This document shows, piece after piece, positions 7,688-15,797 of a stretch of DNA of 32,837 nt (positions are counted from its first letter, which is position 1; the number at the start of each line of letters is the position of its first letter). Source of the stretch: an uncultured Holophagaceae bacterium (lineage in GTDB: Bacteria > Acidobacteriota > Holophagae > Holophagales > Holophagaceae); contig CAIRQL010000194.1 in assembly GCA_903880675.1 (NCBI GenBank), positions 1 to 32,837 of the forward strand. The letters are read 5' to 3'. The notes under the pieces are model-generated. The model saw only the letters and a program-made list of their open reading frames with translations, was not told where the DNA came from and did not search any database. The translations under genes were made by a program, and so were the position numbers.

Positions 7688-8670
7688 CCAACCGCTCTGC
7701 CTTCCCGGTCCTGCTGGCGCTGCTGGCGGTGACCTTTGTGGCCGCCCTGGCGCTGGGAGAGATGCGGCTCAGCCCGAGCCAGGGGCCGGCAGCCCGGGGC
7801 GGCGGGGGCGACGAGAGCGCCCGCACCGTGGTCCGGGACTTCCGCCTGCCCCGGGCCCTGGTGGGCATGGCCGTGGGCGCGGCCCTGGGGGCCAGCGGGG
7901 TGGTGATGCAGTCCTTCTTCCGCAACCCCCTGGCCAGCCCCGGCCTGCTGGGTGTGAGCAGCGGCGGGGCCCTCGCCGCCGTGGCGGTACTGGCCCTCGG
8001 CCCCTCCCTGGGCCTGGCGGCGGCCACCCTCTGGCTGCTGCCCGTGGCCTCCCTCACCGGGGCCTTCGCTGCCACGGGCGTGGTGATGCTACTGGCCCGG
8101 CGGGGAGCCGGCGTCGAGCAGCTGCTGCTGTGCGGGGTCGCCCTCAGCGCCCTCCTGGGCGCGGGCACCAGCTTCCTTCTCTCGGCCACGGCGGGACACT
8201 TCGAGGTCAATGCGCAGATCCTCTTCTGGCTCATGGGCGGCCTGGAGAGCCGCACCTGGGAGCATGTGTGGATGGGTGTTCCGGCCATCCTCGCGGCCTG
8301 CGTGTTGCTCCTGCCCCTGGGTCGAGGCATGGACCTGCTGAGCCTCGGAGAGCGCAGCGCCCAGAGCCTCGGTGTGGACGTGAAGCGCCTCCAGATCCGC
8401 CTCATCGTGCTCTCCACGGCCCTCACGGCCCTGGCCACGGCGGTGGCGGGCATCGTGGGCTTCGTGGGGCTGGTGGTGCCCCATGTGCTGCGCCTGGCCT
8501 ACGGCCCGGGCCACAAGCGGCTGCTGCCGTACTCCATGCTGGGCGGGGCCGTCTTTCTGCTGGCCTGCGATCTGGTGACGCGCACCTTCCCCCTGGGCCT
8601 GCGCCTGGGGGTGGTGACCTCCCTCATCGGGGGCCCCTTCTTCCTGTGGCTCCTGCGGCGGCCCCGATGA
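7684..8670 (+). CDS. btuC: Cobalamin ABC importer permease, BtuC-like (FecCD family)
   Basis: This is an inner-membrane permease of the FecCD/BtuC type that works as a dimer with two BtuD ATPases. It is 328 aa and about ten hydrophobic segments can be seen. The family signature LPRALVGMAVGAALGASG...RNPLASPGLLG occurs at about residues 55-90. GFVGLVVPHVLRL (about 258-270) is the conserved block linked to the ATPase-contacting loop. The start is GTG 7684, overlapping the btuF stop by four bases (GTGA). No later start would preserve the first helix. Its stop overlaps the btuD start by four bases, so the importer subunits are translationally coupled. Confidence 0.92.
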   Translation: MTNRSAFPVLLALLAVTFVAALALGEMRLSPSQGPAARGGGGDESARTVVRDFRLPRALVGMAVGAALGASGVVMQSFFRNPLASPGLLGVSSGGALAAVAVLALGPSLGLAAATLWLLPVASLTGAFAATGVVMLLARRGAGVEQLLLCGVALSALLGAGTSFLLSATAGHFEVNAQILFWLMGGLESRTWEHVWMGVPAILAACVLLLPLGRGMDLLSLGERSAQSLGVDVKRLQIRLIVLSTALTALATAVAGIVGFVGLVVPHVLRLAYGPGHKRLLPYSMLGGAVFLLACDLVTRTFPLGLRLGVVTSLIGGPFFLWLLRRPR

Positions 8671-9392
8671 CAGCACCGGCCCTGAGCGCCCTCGGTGTCG
8701 CGGTCCCCGGCCGCCTGGACCCCGTCTCCCTCAGCCTGGGTCCGGGCGAGCTGGTGGCCGTTGTGGGTCCCAATGGCTCAGGGAAGTCCACGCTGATCCA
8801 GGCCCTCGCCGGGCTCCTGCCCTGCCGGGGCGCCGTGGCGTGGGACGACGCACCCCTGGCCCGGATCCCCTTCGCCGAGCGGGGTCGCCGCCTGGCCTGG
8901 GTGGGGCAGGAGTCCCAGTTCGAGTTCGCCTTCCCGGTGCGGGAGGTGGTGGCCCAGGGGCGCTTCGCCTGGAACGACGATCCGACCGGTGTGGAAGCCG
9001 CCCTGGAGGCCCTGGATCTCACCCACCTGGCCCTCCGGCCCGTGACACGCCTCTCCGGGGGTGAGCGGCACCGGGTGGCCCTGGCCCGGGCCCTGGCCAC
9101 CGGCGCCCCCATCCAGCTGTGGGATGAGCCCGTGGCCCAGCTGGACGTGCGCCACGCCCTGGAGGTGCTGCGCCTCGCCCGCCGCCTGGCCGAGGCCGGG
9201 GGCACCATCGTGGTGAGCCTCCACGACCTCCGCGCCGCCTACCGCTTCGACCGGGTGCTGGCCCTGGATCGCGGCCGCCTGGTGGGCGATGGCGGGCCCC
9301 ATGAGGTGCTCACGGCCCAGCTGCTCCAAGACGTCTTCCAGGTCCGAGCCACCTTCGTGACCTCCCTGGTCCCGGAGCTGCCGGAGGACTGA
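8667..9392 (+). CDS. btuD: Cobalamin ABC importer ATPase, BtuD-like
   Basis: This is the nucleotide-binding subunit powering BtuC. The track ORF starts at 7407, but the first 420 residues are a shadow of btuF and btuC. ATG 8667 overlaps the btuC stop and gives 241 aa. Walker A is GPNGSGKST (about 35-43), the Q-loop is WVGQESQ, and the ABC signature is LSGGERHRVALARAL (about 132-146). Walker B is IQLWDEPVAQLD (about 151-162), with Glu after the Asp, and the H-loop is VSLHDL. All ATPase elements are intact. It is the last gene of the operon and meets the next gene tail to tail with nine bases between them. No cobalamin synthesis gene follows. Confidence 0.92.
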   Translation: MTAPALSALGVAVPGRLDPVSLSLGPGELVAVVGPNGSGKSTLIQALAGLLPCRGAVAWDDAPLARIPFAERGRRLAWVGQESQFEFAFPVREVVAQGRFAWNDDPTGVEAALEALDLTHLALRPVTRLSGGERHRVALARALATGAPIQLWDEPVAQLDVRHALEVLRLARRLAEAGGTIVVSLHDLRAAYRFDRVLALDRGRLVGDGGPHEVLTAQLLQDVFQVRATFVTSLVPELPED

Positions 9393-9401
9393 CAGCCAGC
9401 C

Positions 9402-10556
9402 TTAGACCATCCGGTTGATCAGGATCGGGTTGGCGAGGGAGGTCCCCACGGCGTAGTTCCGTAGCTTCTCGATGTGCAGCAGGTTCAGCCGGGTGCCCAT
9501 GGTGAGGATCACCACCTCGTTGTTCTTCACGAAGACATCGTCGGCCAGCACCATGCCCGGCTGGAGGTCCTCGAGGGCCAGCATCACGTGCTTCTCGGCC
9601 TCGTTGGCACCCACGGCGTGCACCACCTCCCCCAGGATCTTCACCACCGCAGGGTCGTACTTCGTGCCGCTGCCGGTCTCGATCTCGCTGAAGACGACCA
9701 CCTTCGATTGCCGGACCTGGAGGCGGGTGACATAGTCGTGCACCACCAGGAGGATGCGGGAGCCGATGGGGATGTCCTCTCCGGCGATGTGCTCGGCGGG
9801 GTACCCGGTGCCGTCAAAGTGCTTGGTGCTGAAACGGATGAGCTGGGCCACAGACTGAAGCCGGGGGATGTTCGCAATGATGTTGGCACCCACCTCCGGT
9901 GCCCGCAGGGCCATCTCATTTTCCTGCACGGTCAGGCGCTCCCCGCGGACGATCTTGGACTGGACCTCGATGGGGATGGCCAGCCAGCCAATCCGGGATA
10001 GCAGGGCCGCCAAGCCCAGGTCCCAGCCCACGTCCAGGCTGAACTTGCCAGCGATTTCCACCGCCAGGTCCCGCATCTCCTTCGTCCTGCCGAAGCCCCG
10101 GGGATCGAACAGGGAGAGCAGCTCTACCAGGGTCTGGACGCTCCCGGTGAGGGTCTGCTCCAGGAGGGTCCGCTCGGCCACGATCAGCTCATGCTGGTTC
10201 ACCGAGTCCACGAGCACCAGGCGGAGGTCGTCCCCCTTGATGGGCTTGGTCAGGAAGCGGAAGACATGGCCCTGGTTGACCGCATCGATGGCCGTGCCGA
10301 GATCGGCCTGCCCCGTGAGCATCACCCGGGTGGTGTTCGGCGCCAGAAAGCGCCACTGGTCCAGGAACTTGATCCCGTCCATGCCCGGCATCATCATGTC
10401 GGCCACCACCACGGCAAAGGGTTCGGCGCCGAAGAGGACCTTCAGCGCCTCCTCGCCGGACTCGGCGGTGGTGACCTCGAACTCATCGCGGAGGATCCGC
10501 ATGAGGGAGCGGAGGAGCAGGGTGTCATCGTCAACGAGGAGAATGCGGGGCTTCAT
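9402..10556 (-). CDS. Response regulator with degenerate HD-GYP-like output domain
   Basis: This is a receiver followed by an RpfG-like helical domain. The true start is ATG 10556 (MKPRILLVDDD), with AGGAG eight bases upstream; the longer track ORF is an overlap shadow. It is 384 aa. The receiver (1-120) has the acidic pair DDD, phospho-Asp in VVVADMMMPGMDG (about residue 54) and FLTKP. The output domain (about 150-330) aligns with HD-GYP proteins, but the HDIG motif reads SRIG (LLSRIGWLAIP) and the HHE residues before the GYP box read FSTKHFDGTGYP. The GYP itself is kept. The metal site is therefore broken and c-di-GMP hydrolysis is unlikely. A C-terminal segment (LEDLQPGMVLADDVF) resembles tails found on HD-type regulators. 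It is the last gene of the sensor operon. Confidence 0.85.
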   Translation of the reverse strand: MKPRILLVDDDTLLLRSLMRILRDEFEVTTAESGEEALKVLFGAEPFAVVVADMMMPGMDGIKFLDQWRFLAPNTTRVMLTGQADLGTAIDAVNQGHVFRFLTKPIKGDDLRLVLVDSVNQHELIVAERTLLEQTLTGSVQTLVELLSLFDPRGFGRTKEMRDLAVEIAGKFSLDVGWDLGLAALLSRIGWLAIPIEVQSKIVRGERLTVQENEMALRAPEVGANIIANIPRLQSVAQLIRFSTKHFDGTGYPAEHIAGEDIPIGSRILLVVHDYVTRLQVRQSKVVVFSEIETGSGTKYDPAVVKILGEVVHAVGANEAEKHVMLALEDLQPGMVLADDVFVKNNEVVILTMGTRLNLLHIEKLRNYAVGTSLANPILINRMV

Positions 10557-10593
10557 GGCTGGCTCCTGTCTGCTACAAAGTTGGGCATGCCGG

Positions 10594-11781
10594 TCAACCG
10601 GCCCGCCAGCGGGCGAGGGCGCCCTGCCAGAGGGCCTGGGCAGAGTCCACAAAGGTGAGGGGGTCCCCGGCGAGGAAGGAGCCCTCGACAAACCGGTCGG
10701 GAGCGCTGCCAGAACCTGGCTGGAAGTGCGCGATGTGGAGGGCCAGGGAGACCAGCGAGGTGTGCTGCCGCAGGTCCGTGCCGTGCTGCTCCCGGAGGGC
10801 ACTGCCAAAGGGTTCCGGCAGTCCCCAGAGACCCAGGAGCTGGGCGCCGACCTGCACGTGGTCCGTCCCGAGGCGGGCGCGCTCCAGGTGAGTGAGCATC
10901 TCCCAGGGATCGTGGGCTTCCTCCAGAATGGTGCGGTAGGCGCAGGCAGGGTTGGTGGCCAGGACCACCCGCCCAATGTCGTGCAACAGACCCACCGAGT
11001 ACGCCTCTCCGGCTGCATGGGGGTCCCCCGTCTCCTGCAGGATCAACTCCCGGGCCACCAGGGCCACCTGTCGGGAGTGGGCCCAGAGCGACTGGAGGCT
11101 CATGCCCTCGGGCGATTCATCCAGAGCCGAGACCATCACACCCCGATCCATCACCATTTCCTTGATCAGCTCCATCCCCAGGAAATCGATGGCCTGCCGC
11201 AGGTCCGTGATGGACCGCCGGAAGGGCATGTAGGCGGAGTTCACCAGCTTGAGCACCTTGGAGGCGAAGCCGATGTCCTGGAGGATGACCGCTGCCACAG
11301 CCTGGGCGTCCGGCTCCGCCTGGGCGAGCAGGCTTCTTAGCTTCGCGAGGTTATAAGGCAGGCTGGGAATGTGGTCGAGCCCCGCGACCAACCCCCGGGC
11401 AAGGGCAGCGCCCTCCTCCTGGGGATCCAGGACAAAGCCTTCGATGATCGCAAGCAGATCATTGGGATCCACGGGCTTCACCAGGAAGCGGTGATAGTCG
11501 CCTTCTGCTTCCAGGATGCGGCGCAGGGGGGCGTGACCGGAGAGGACGACGCGCACGGCTGAGGGCTGGACCTGCCGGGCATGCCGCAGGACATGGGAGC
11601 CGTCCATGCCGGGCATCTGCATGTCCGTGAGCACCAGATCAAAGGGGGTTGTGTCCAGCCTCCGGACAGCCTCCTCCCCGGAGTCCACCACCTCGGCAGT
11701 CCAGCGGGGTCGCTGCATCCGGAAGGTGCGGTTGAGCGCCTTCAGGATCAGGGGGTCGTCGTCGACGATAAGGATGCGCAT
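10594..11781 (-). CDS. Response regulator with HDOD output domain
   Basis: This is a receiver fused to an HDOD domain, a non-enzymatic relative of HD hydrolases often linked to signalling control. ATG 11781 gives 395 aa (MRILIVDDDPLIL), with GGAGG about ten bases upstream; the 161 extra residues in the track ORF are shadow. The receiver spans 1-120, with phospho-Asp in LVLTDMQMPGMDG (about 56), VVLSGH for the switch Ser/Thr position, and FLVKP. The HDOD domain runs from about 140 to 340 (IPSLPYNLAKL, LKLVNSAYMPF, AIDFLGMELIKE), with LLHDIGRVVL near its end. It starts five bases after the kinase stop, and the next regulator follows about 37 bases after its own stop. It is therefore a likely phosphorylation target of that kinase. 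Confidence 0.88.
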   Translation of the reverse strand: MRILIVDDDPLILKALNRTFRMQRPRWTAEVVDSGEEAVRRLDTTPFDLVLTDMQMPGMDGSHVLRHARQVQPSAVRVVLSGHAPLRRILEAEGDYHRFLVKPVDPNDLLAIIEGFVLDPQEEGAALARGLVAGLDHIPSLPYNLAKLRSLLAQAEPDAQAVAAVILQDIGFASKVLKLVNSAYMPFRRSITDLRQAIDFLGMELIKEMVMDRGVMVSALDESPEGMSLQSLWAHSRQVALVARELILQETGDPHAAGEAYSVGLLHDIGRVVLATNPACAYRTILEEAHDPWEMLTHLERARLGTDHVQVGAQLLGLWGLPEPFGSALREQHGTDLRQHTSLVSLALHIAHFQPGSGSAPDRFVEGSFLAGDPLTFVDSAQALWQGALARWRAG

Positions 11782-11786
11782 GGGTG

Positions 11787-14700
11787 CTAGGCCTCCAGCG
11801 CGTCTTGGCCAGCGCCCCCGGCCCCCAGGGGCAGGCGGAGAATGAAGGTCGTCCCGGCGTCTGGCATCGACTGGCACTGGATGGTGCCGCCATGCCGATT
11901 CACGATGACCTGATAGCACACGGTGAGGCCCTGACCCGTGCCCTTGCCCACCTTCTTCGTGGTGAAGAAGGGGTCGAAGATCTTCTTCTGGACGCTGGGA
12001 TCGATGCCCACGCCGTTGTCCGTGATGCGGATCTCCACCCCGGCCGGGTGCCGGCGCGTGGAGAGGGTGATCACGCCCTTCCGGCTGTCCCCGGCCTTGC
12101 GCTCGGCGACAGCGTCGCTGGCATTGACGATGAGATTCAGGAAGGCCTGGTTCAGCTCCGCTGGCAGGCCCTGGATCGTGGGCACAGAGGGGTCCAGGTC
12201 CAGCACCAGGTCGGCGATGTGCTTCCACTCGTTCCGGGCCACGGTGGAGGTGGTGATCAGGCACTCGTTGATGTCCACCGCCACCTTTTCGGTGCCCCCG
12301 GGGTGGCTAAATTCCTTCATGGCGCGGACGATCTTGGTGACCCGCTGGATCCCCTCGATGGACTCGGAGATGGCCTGGGGAACTTCCTCGTGGAGGAAGG
12401 TCAGGTTCATCTCCTCGGCCAGCTGAGCCAGGGTTGCAGCCCGGGCTGGGGGAAGCTCGTTGCGGGCGGCCTCGTAGGACTCGAGGAGGCGTCGCACCTG
12501 GGCAGAGGCCTTTTTGATGAATTCGAGGTTGTTGCCCAGAAACTGGATAGGGGTGTTGATCTCGTGGGCGATTCCGGCAGCCAAGCGGCCGATGGACTCC
12601 ATCTTGCGGGACTGCTCCAGTTCCACCATCACCGCCTGATTGGCGGCCTCGATGTGCTGGCGGACTTCCATCTCGGCCACCAGATCGAGGTTCTTCTGGT
12701 CCAACTCCTGGGTCCGCTCGGCCACCCGCTGCTCGAGCTCCAGGAGGGACTCGGTGCGCTCGACCTTGGCGCCCAGGGCCCGGGCGGCGATGCGCAGGAT
12801 CTCCTGCTCCGAGGTGGTCCAGTGGCGGGCCTGGGCGCACTCGTCGAAGCCGATCATCCCCCACCACTTCCCCCGCACGTGGATGGGCATGACGAGGATC
12901 GATAGGATGCCCTGGGGCTGAAGCAGGGCCCGCTCCACCTCGGGGAAGCTGTGGACATTCCCGGAGATCATCTGGTCGGCGGCGAGGGTGTCGACCCAGC
13001 GGCTGAAGCCCGCAGCCCGCATGGGGATCCCCAGCAGGTCCGGGTTGTTGATCTGGGGCTCGATGCCCTGTGCACACCACTCGTGGGTCTGATCCATGGG
13101 GGCCTCTTCCTGGATCTGGGCGCCCTCCTGGAGTCTGAAGACGTACACGCGGCTGACCTCGGTGGCCAGACCCAGGGCTTCCAGGAACTCGGCCAGCCCG
13201 GCCTCCCAGGTCTCGGAGTTCAGGAGACCGGCGATGGAGCGGCTGACAGCCTCAAGGAGCCGATCCCTCTGCACCAGGGCTCTTTCCATGGACTTCCGGA
13301 GGTCGATGTTGGCGTGGGTGCCCACCATCCGGAGCGCATTCCCCGCAGCGTCTCGCTCGACGGCTGCACCCCGGGCCAGGATCCAGATGTAGTTGCCATC
13401 CTTGTGGCGCAGTCGGTGCTCGCACTGGTAGCGGGGTGTGAGACCCACCAGATGCTGCCGGACTTCATGCAGGACCCGCTCCCGGTCGTCCGGGTGGAGC
13501 CGGTTTTCCCACTCGGTCAGGTCGTCGCTGATTTCCTCAGGAGCGTTGCCCAGCATGGACTTCCAAGTGTTCGAGAAGTACACCCGGCCCTGGGATACGT
13601 CCCAGTCCCACAGACCATCCCCAGTGCCCTCCACCGCTGCGGCGAAGCGGGCCTCGCTCTCCCGCAGGGCCTGGGCGCTCCGCTGGAGCTCGGTCACATC
13701 CTGGAAGGAAACCACCGCACCAAGGTTTTTCCCGTCCCGGATGATGGGCGTGCTGACCAGGGAGACATGGAGCAGGGACCCGTCCTTCCGGCAGAAGATC
13801 TCGTCACTGGAGCGGTAGATAGCGCCCTCGGGGGCGGCCGAGACGGGTTGCAGGGAAACCAAGGGACCCTGGCCCCGGTCCTGCTGGCTCCGATGGAAGA
13901 GGCTCTGGGCGGACCGGCCCAGGAGCTCCTCCCGGGTCCAGTGGAGGATCTCCTCGACCCTGGGGTTGACGTAGGTAATGTGGCCCGCCTCATCCAGCAC
14001 GTAGAGGCCGTCCCCCATGGCATGGGTGATCTCCTCCATGCGCTGGTGGGCCTCGGCCAGACCCAGGGCGAGGGTGGCTTGGCCGTCCCGGGCCTCCGTG
14101 AGCTCCTGGATACGCTCCCGGACAGCCAGGGACATGGCGTTGAAGGCTGCCCCCAGGCGGCCCACATCGTCGTCTCCTTCGGCCACCAGGGCCGGGGCGA
14201 GGTTGCCTCCTGCGACGGACTCGCTGGCCCGGGTGAGGGCCGTGAGGTGGCGGGTCAGCCAGAAGCCAAGGACCGTCAGCAGACCCGCCGACAGCAACAG
14301 CTCACCCAGGGCGATGAGTACGCCCTGGGTCAGGAGCTGCTGGTGGGCCTGCAGGATCTGCGAGAGGTCCAAGCCGAAGTGGACAGTGCCCAGCTTCTGG
14401 CCACCCACGCTGACCTGGGACTCCACGTTGTAGCGGGGGGTATCACTGGACGAATACAGGCGGAAAGACTCGTCCGGCGGCGGCAGGGGGCGGTCCTTGG
14501 GCCAGCCGCTGGAGGCCACCACCTTGCCAGCGGCATCCTTGACAGCCAGGTAGTCGATGCCCTGGGAGGCCACGCACTCGTCCAGGATGGCCTGCACTGT
14601 CGCCGTGTCCCGCTGGGCCAGGGGCGCAATGAGGGCGGCATGGAGGACCGGGGTCATCTGGGAGGCATGGCGGGCCGCCTGGGCAGTCATCTGGCCCGAA

Positions 14701-14810
14701 AGCAGCCGCAGGCTATTGACCACCAGGAGGGTGAGCATCGTGGCTTCGACCAGGATGGCCGCCACCAGCATTCGGGAGCGGACGGACCGCCCCATGAGGC
14801 CTGCCTTCAT
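11787..14810 (-). CDS. Membrane sensor histidine kinase with HAMP, PAS, PAS and GAF-like domains
   Basis: This is a 1007-aa inner-membrane kinase. TM1 is at about 12-34, a periplasmic domain of about 125 residues follows (possibly single-Cache-like), and TM2 is at about 162-186. HAMP lies at about 186-240, PAS1 at about 258-375 and PAS2 at about 385-510. A GAF-like domain (530-680, with WWGMIGFDEC) and a coiled coil (685-735) follow. HisKA has the phospho-His in AAGIAHEINTP (H749). The ATPase domain shows LNLIVNASDAV, DNGVGID and GTGQGLTV. There is no receiver, so it must pass phosphate to a separate protein. ATG 14810 overlaps the stop of the PhnD-like gene by four bases, strongly suggesting that binding protein docks on the periplasmic domain. 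Two receiver proteins follow downstream. Confidence 0.92.
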   Translation of the reverse strand: MKAGLMGRSVRSRMLVAAILVEATMLTLLVVNSLRLLSGQMTAQAARHASQMTPVLHAALIAPLAQRDTATVQAILDECVASQGIDYLAVKDAAGKVVASSGWPKDRPLPPPDESFRLYSSSDTPRYNVESQVSVGGQKLGTVHFGLDLSQILQAHQQLLTQGVLIALGELLLSAGLLTVLGFWLTRHLTALTRASESVAGGNLAPALVAEGDDDVGRLGAAFNAMSLAVRERIQELTEARDGQATLALGLAEAHQRMEEITHAMGDGLYVLDEAGHITYVNPRVEEILHWTREELLGRSAQSLFHRSQQDRGQGPLVSLQPVSAAPEGAIYRSSDEIFCRKDGSLLHVSLVSTPIIRDGKNLGAVVSFQDVTELQRSAQALRESEARFAAAVEGTGDGLWDWDVSQGRVYFSNTWKSMLGNAPEEISDDLTEWENRLHPDDRERVLHEVRQHLVGLTPRYQCEHRLRHKDGNYIWILARGAAVERDAAGNALRMVGTHANIDLRKSMERALVQRDRLLEAVSRSIAGLLNSETWEAGLAEFLEALGLATEVSRVYVFRLQEGAQIQEEAPMDQTHEWCAQGIEPQINNPDLLGIPMRAAGFSRWVDTLAADQMISGNVHSFPEVERALLQPQGILSILVMPIHVRGKWWGMIGFDECAQARHWTTSEQEILRIAARALGAKVERTESLLELEQRVAERTQELDQKNLDLVAEMEVRQHIEAANQAVMVELEQSRKMESIGRLAAGIAHEINTPIQFLGNNLEFIKKASAQVRRLLESYEAARNELPPARAATLAQLAEEMNLTFLHEEVPQAISESIEGIQRVTKIVRAMKEFSHPGGTEKVAVDINECLITTSTVARNEWKHIADLVLDLDPSVPTIQGLPAELNQAFLNLIVNASDAVAERKAGDSRKGVITLSTRRHPAGVEIRITDNGVGIDPSVQKKIFDPFFTTKKVGKGTGQGLTVCYQVIVNRHGGTIQCQSMPDAGTTFILRLPLGAGGAGQDALEA

Positions 14811-15643
14811 TTGAGGCCCAGGTTCCGGCGGACTTCATCAGCAAAGGGGTCCATGGCTTCCAACTCGCCCTTCTTCAGCTTGCGGTACCCCTCCAGCTTG
14901 TTCTTCTCCAGGTAGCGTTTCCCCTCGGCACTTCCGGCGAAGGACCAGAGCGCCGCCTCCACAGCGGCCCGGCGGGCCCGCTGGCGCGCATTAAGCACAT
15001 AGACCCGCCCCGCCAGGGCGGGACTCTCGGCCAGCACCCGGAGCCCGGTTTGGACCTCTGGGGCGAGGTTCTGGAAATTGGGCAGCGAAACGAAACCGGC
15101 CGTGCCCTCTCCGGACAACAGCAGTTGGGCCACGCTGTCCGCGGCGCTGACATAGCGAACGGTCACGTCCTTGCATCCGGAGCGGTCGAGCCAGTGCTGC
15201 CCCCAGAGGGTCACCAGGGAAGTGGGGCTGAGGCCGATGACGGTGGTTCCGTTGAGGTCCTTCGCGGTGCGAATTCCCCCCTTCTGGGTGGTGATGACCA
15301 GCGACTTGAAGGCGGCCTTGTAGGTGATCAGCGGGATGTAGCGGAAGTCGGCTTGGAGCAGCCGGGCCTGATGCCCCGTGGTGACCGCCAGATCGAACTT
15401 CTGGGCGATCGCCTGTCGGGCATAGTCGGTGAAGTCGGGGGCCGTGACGATCTCCACCTCCACCCCCAGAGCCTTGGCAAGGTGCATGCGGAGGGGCTGG
15501 TACTGCTCGAGGATGAACCGGGCACTGGTGTGGGGGGCAACGCCGATCTTGAAGGGCTCGGCGACCTCCGCTGCACGGAGCGGGAGCAGGGCCTGGAGCG
15601 CCACGCAGGAGGCTCCCAGGAAGCGGCGCAGATTTGCTTTCAC
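14807..15643 (-). CDS. PhnD-like periplasmic substrate-binding protein, probably a sensor accessory
   Basis: This is a 278-aa class II periplasmic binding protein of the phosphate/phosphonate (PhnD) group, with a signal peptide ending near PLRAAEVAE. Mature sequence blocks fit the fold: FKIGVAPHTSARFILEQYQP, then EIVTAPDFTDYARQAIAQKFDLAVTT. The start is GTG 15643 with GAGG upstream. No permease or ATPase gene is nearby. Instead the gene overlaps a sensor kinase gene. PhnD-type domains are known as sensory modules, for example in the TtrS tetrathionate sensor, so a role in ligand sensing is the best reading. The ligand could be an oxyanion or a small organic acid; nothing in the sequence decides. 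Confidence 0.87.
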   Translation of the reverse strand: MKANLRRFLGASCVALQALLPLRAAEVAEPFKIGVAPHTSARFILEQYQPLRMHLAKALGVEVEIVTAPDFTDYARQAIAQKFDLAVTTGHQARLLQADFRYIPLITYKAAFKSLVITTQKGGIRTAKDLNGTTVIGLSPTSLVTLWGQHWLDRSGCKDVTVRYVSAADSVAQLLLSGEGTAGFVSLPNFQNLAPEVQTGLRVLAESPALAGRVYVLNARQRARRAAVEAALWSFAGSAEGKRYLEKNKLEGYRKLKKGELEAMDPFADEVRRNLGLK

Positions 15644-15684
15644 AGACTCACCTCACAGGACGCTGAATCGATTGGAAGGAGGGG

Positions 15685-15699
15685 GGCCGTATTAAGGCC
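15685..15699. promoter_or_regulatory. Possible operator GGCC-N7-GGCC upstream of the sensor operon
   Basis: The 154-base gap ahead of the PhnD-like gene contains GGCCGTATTAAGGCC, an interrupted palindrome with an AT-rich centre in GC-rich DNA. It lies about 42 bases upstream of the GTG start, where an operator or promoter element could be. A TATAAAA string is adjacent (15703-15709). No clear -35/-10 pair can be assigned, and a single palindrome of this size may be chance. Confidence 0.25.
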
Positions 15700-15797
15700 G
15701 AGGTATAAAAGCCCCACCCCACTACCCTAAACCCATCGGCAGGCCGAAAGCAGGTCTTCAGAAAGCGTGGCTGCCTGACCAGGAGGCCCCTACGCAC

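Noticed and set aside
7407-8666. First 420 residues of the track ORF ending in btuD
   Set aside because: They overlap btuF and btuC out of frame. Only the part from ATG 8667 is a real ABC ATPase.
10557-11018. N-terminal 154 residues of the track ORF 9402-11018
   Set aside because: This segment overlaps the HDOD regulator gene in another frame. A good ribosome site marks ATG 10556 as the true start.
12951-14915. 654-aa plus-strand ORF opposite the sensor kinase
   Set aside because: It is antisense to a kinase with all catalytic motifs intact. The translation is Gly/His/Gln-rich shadow sequence.
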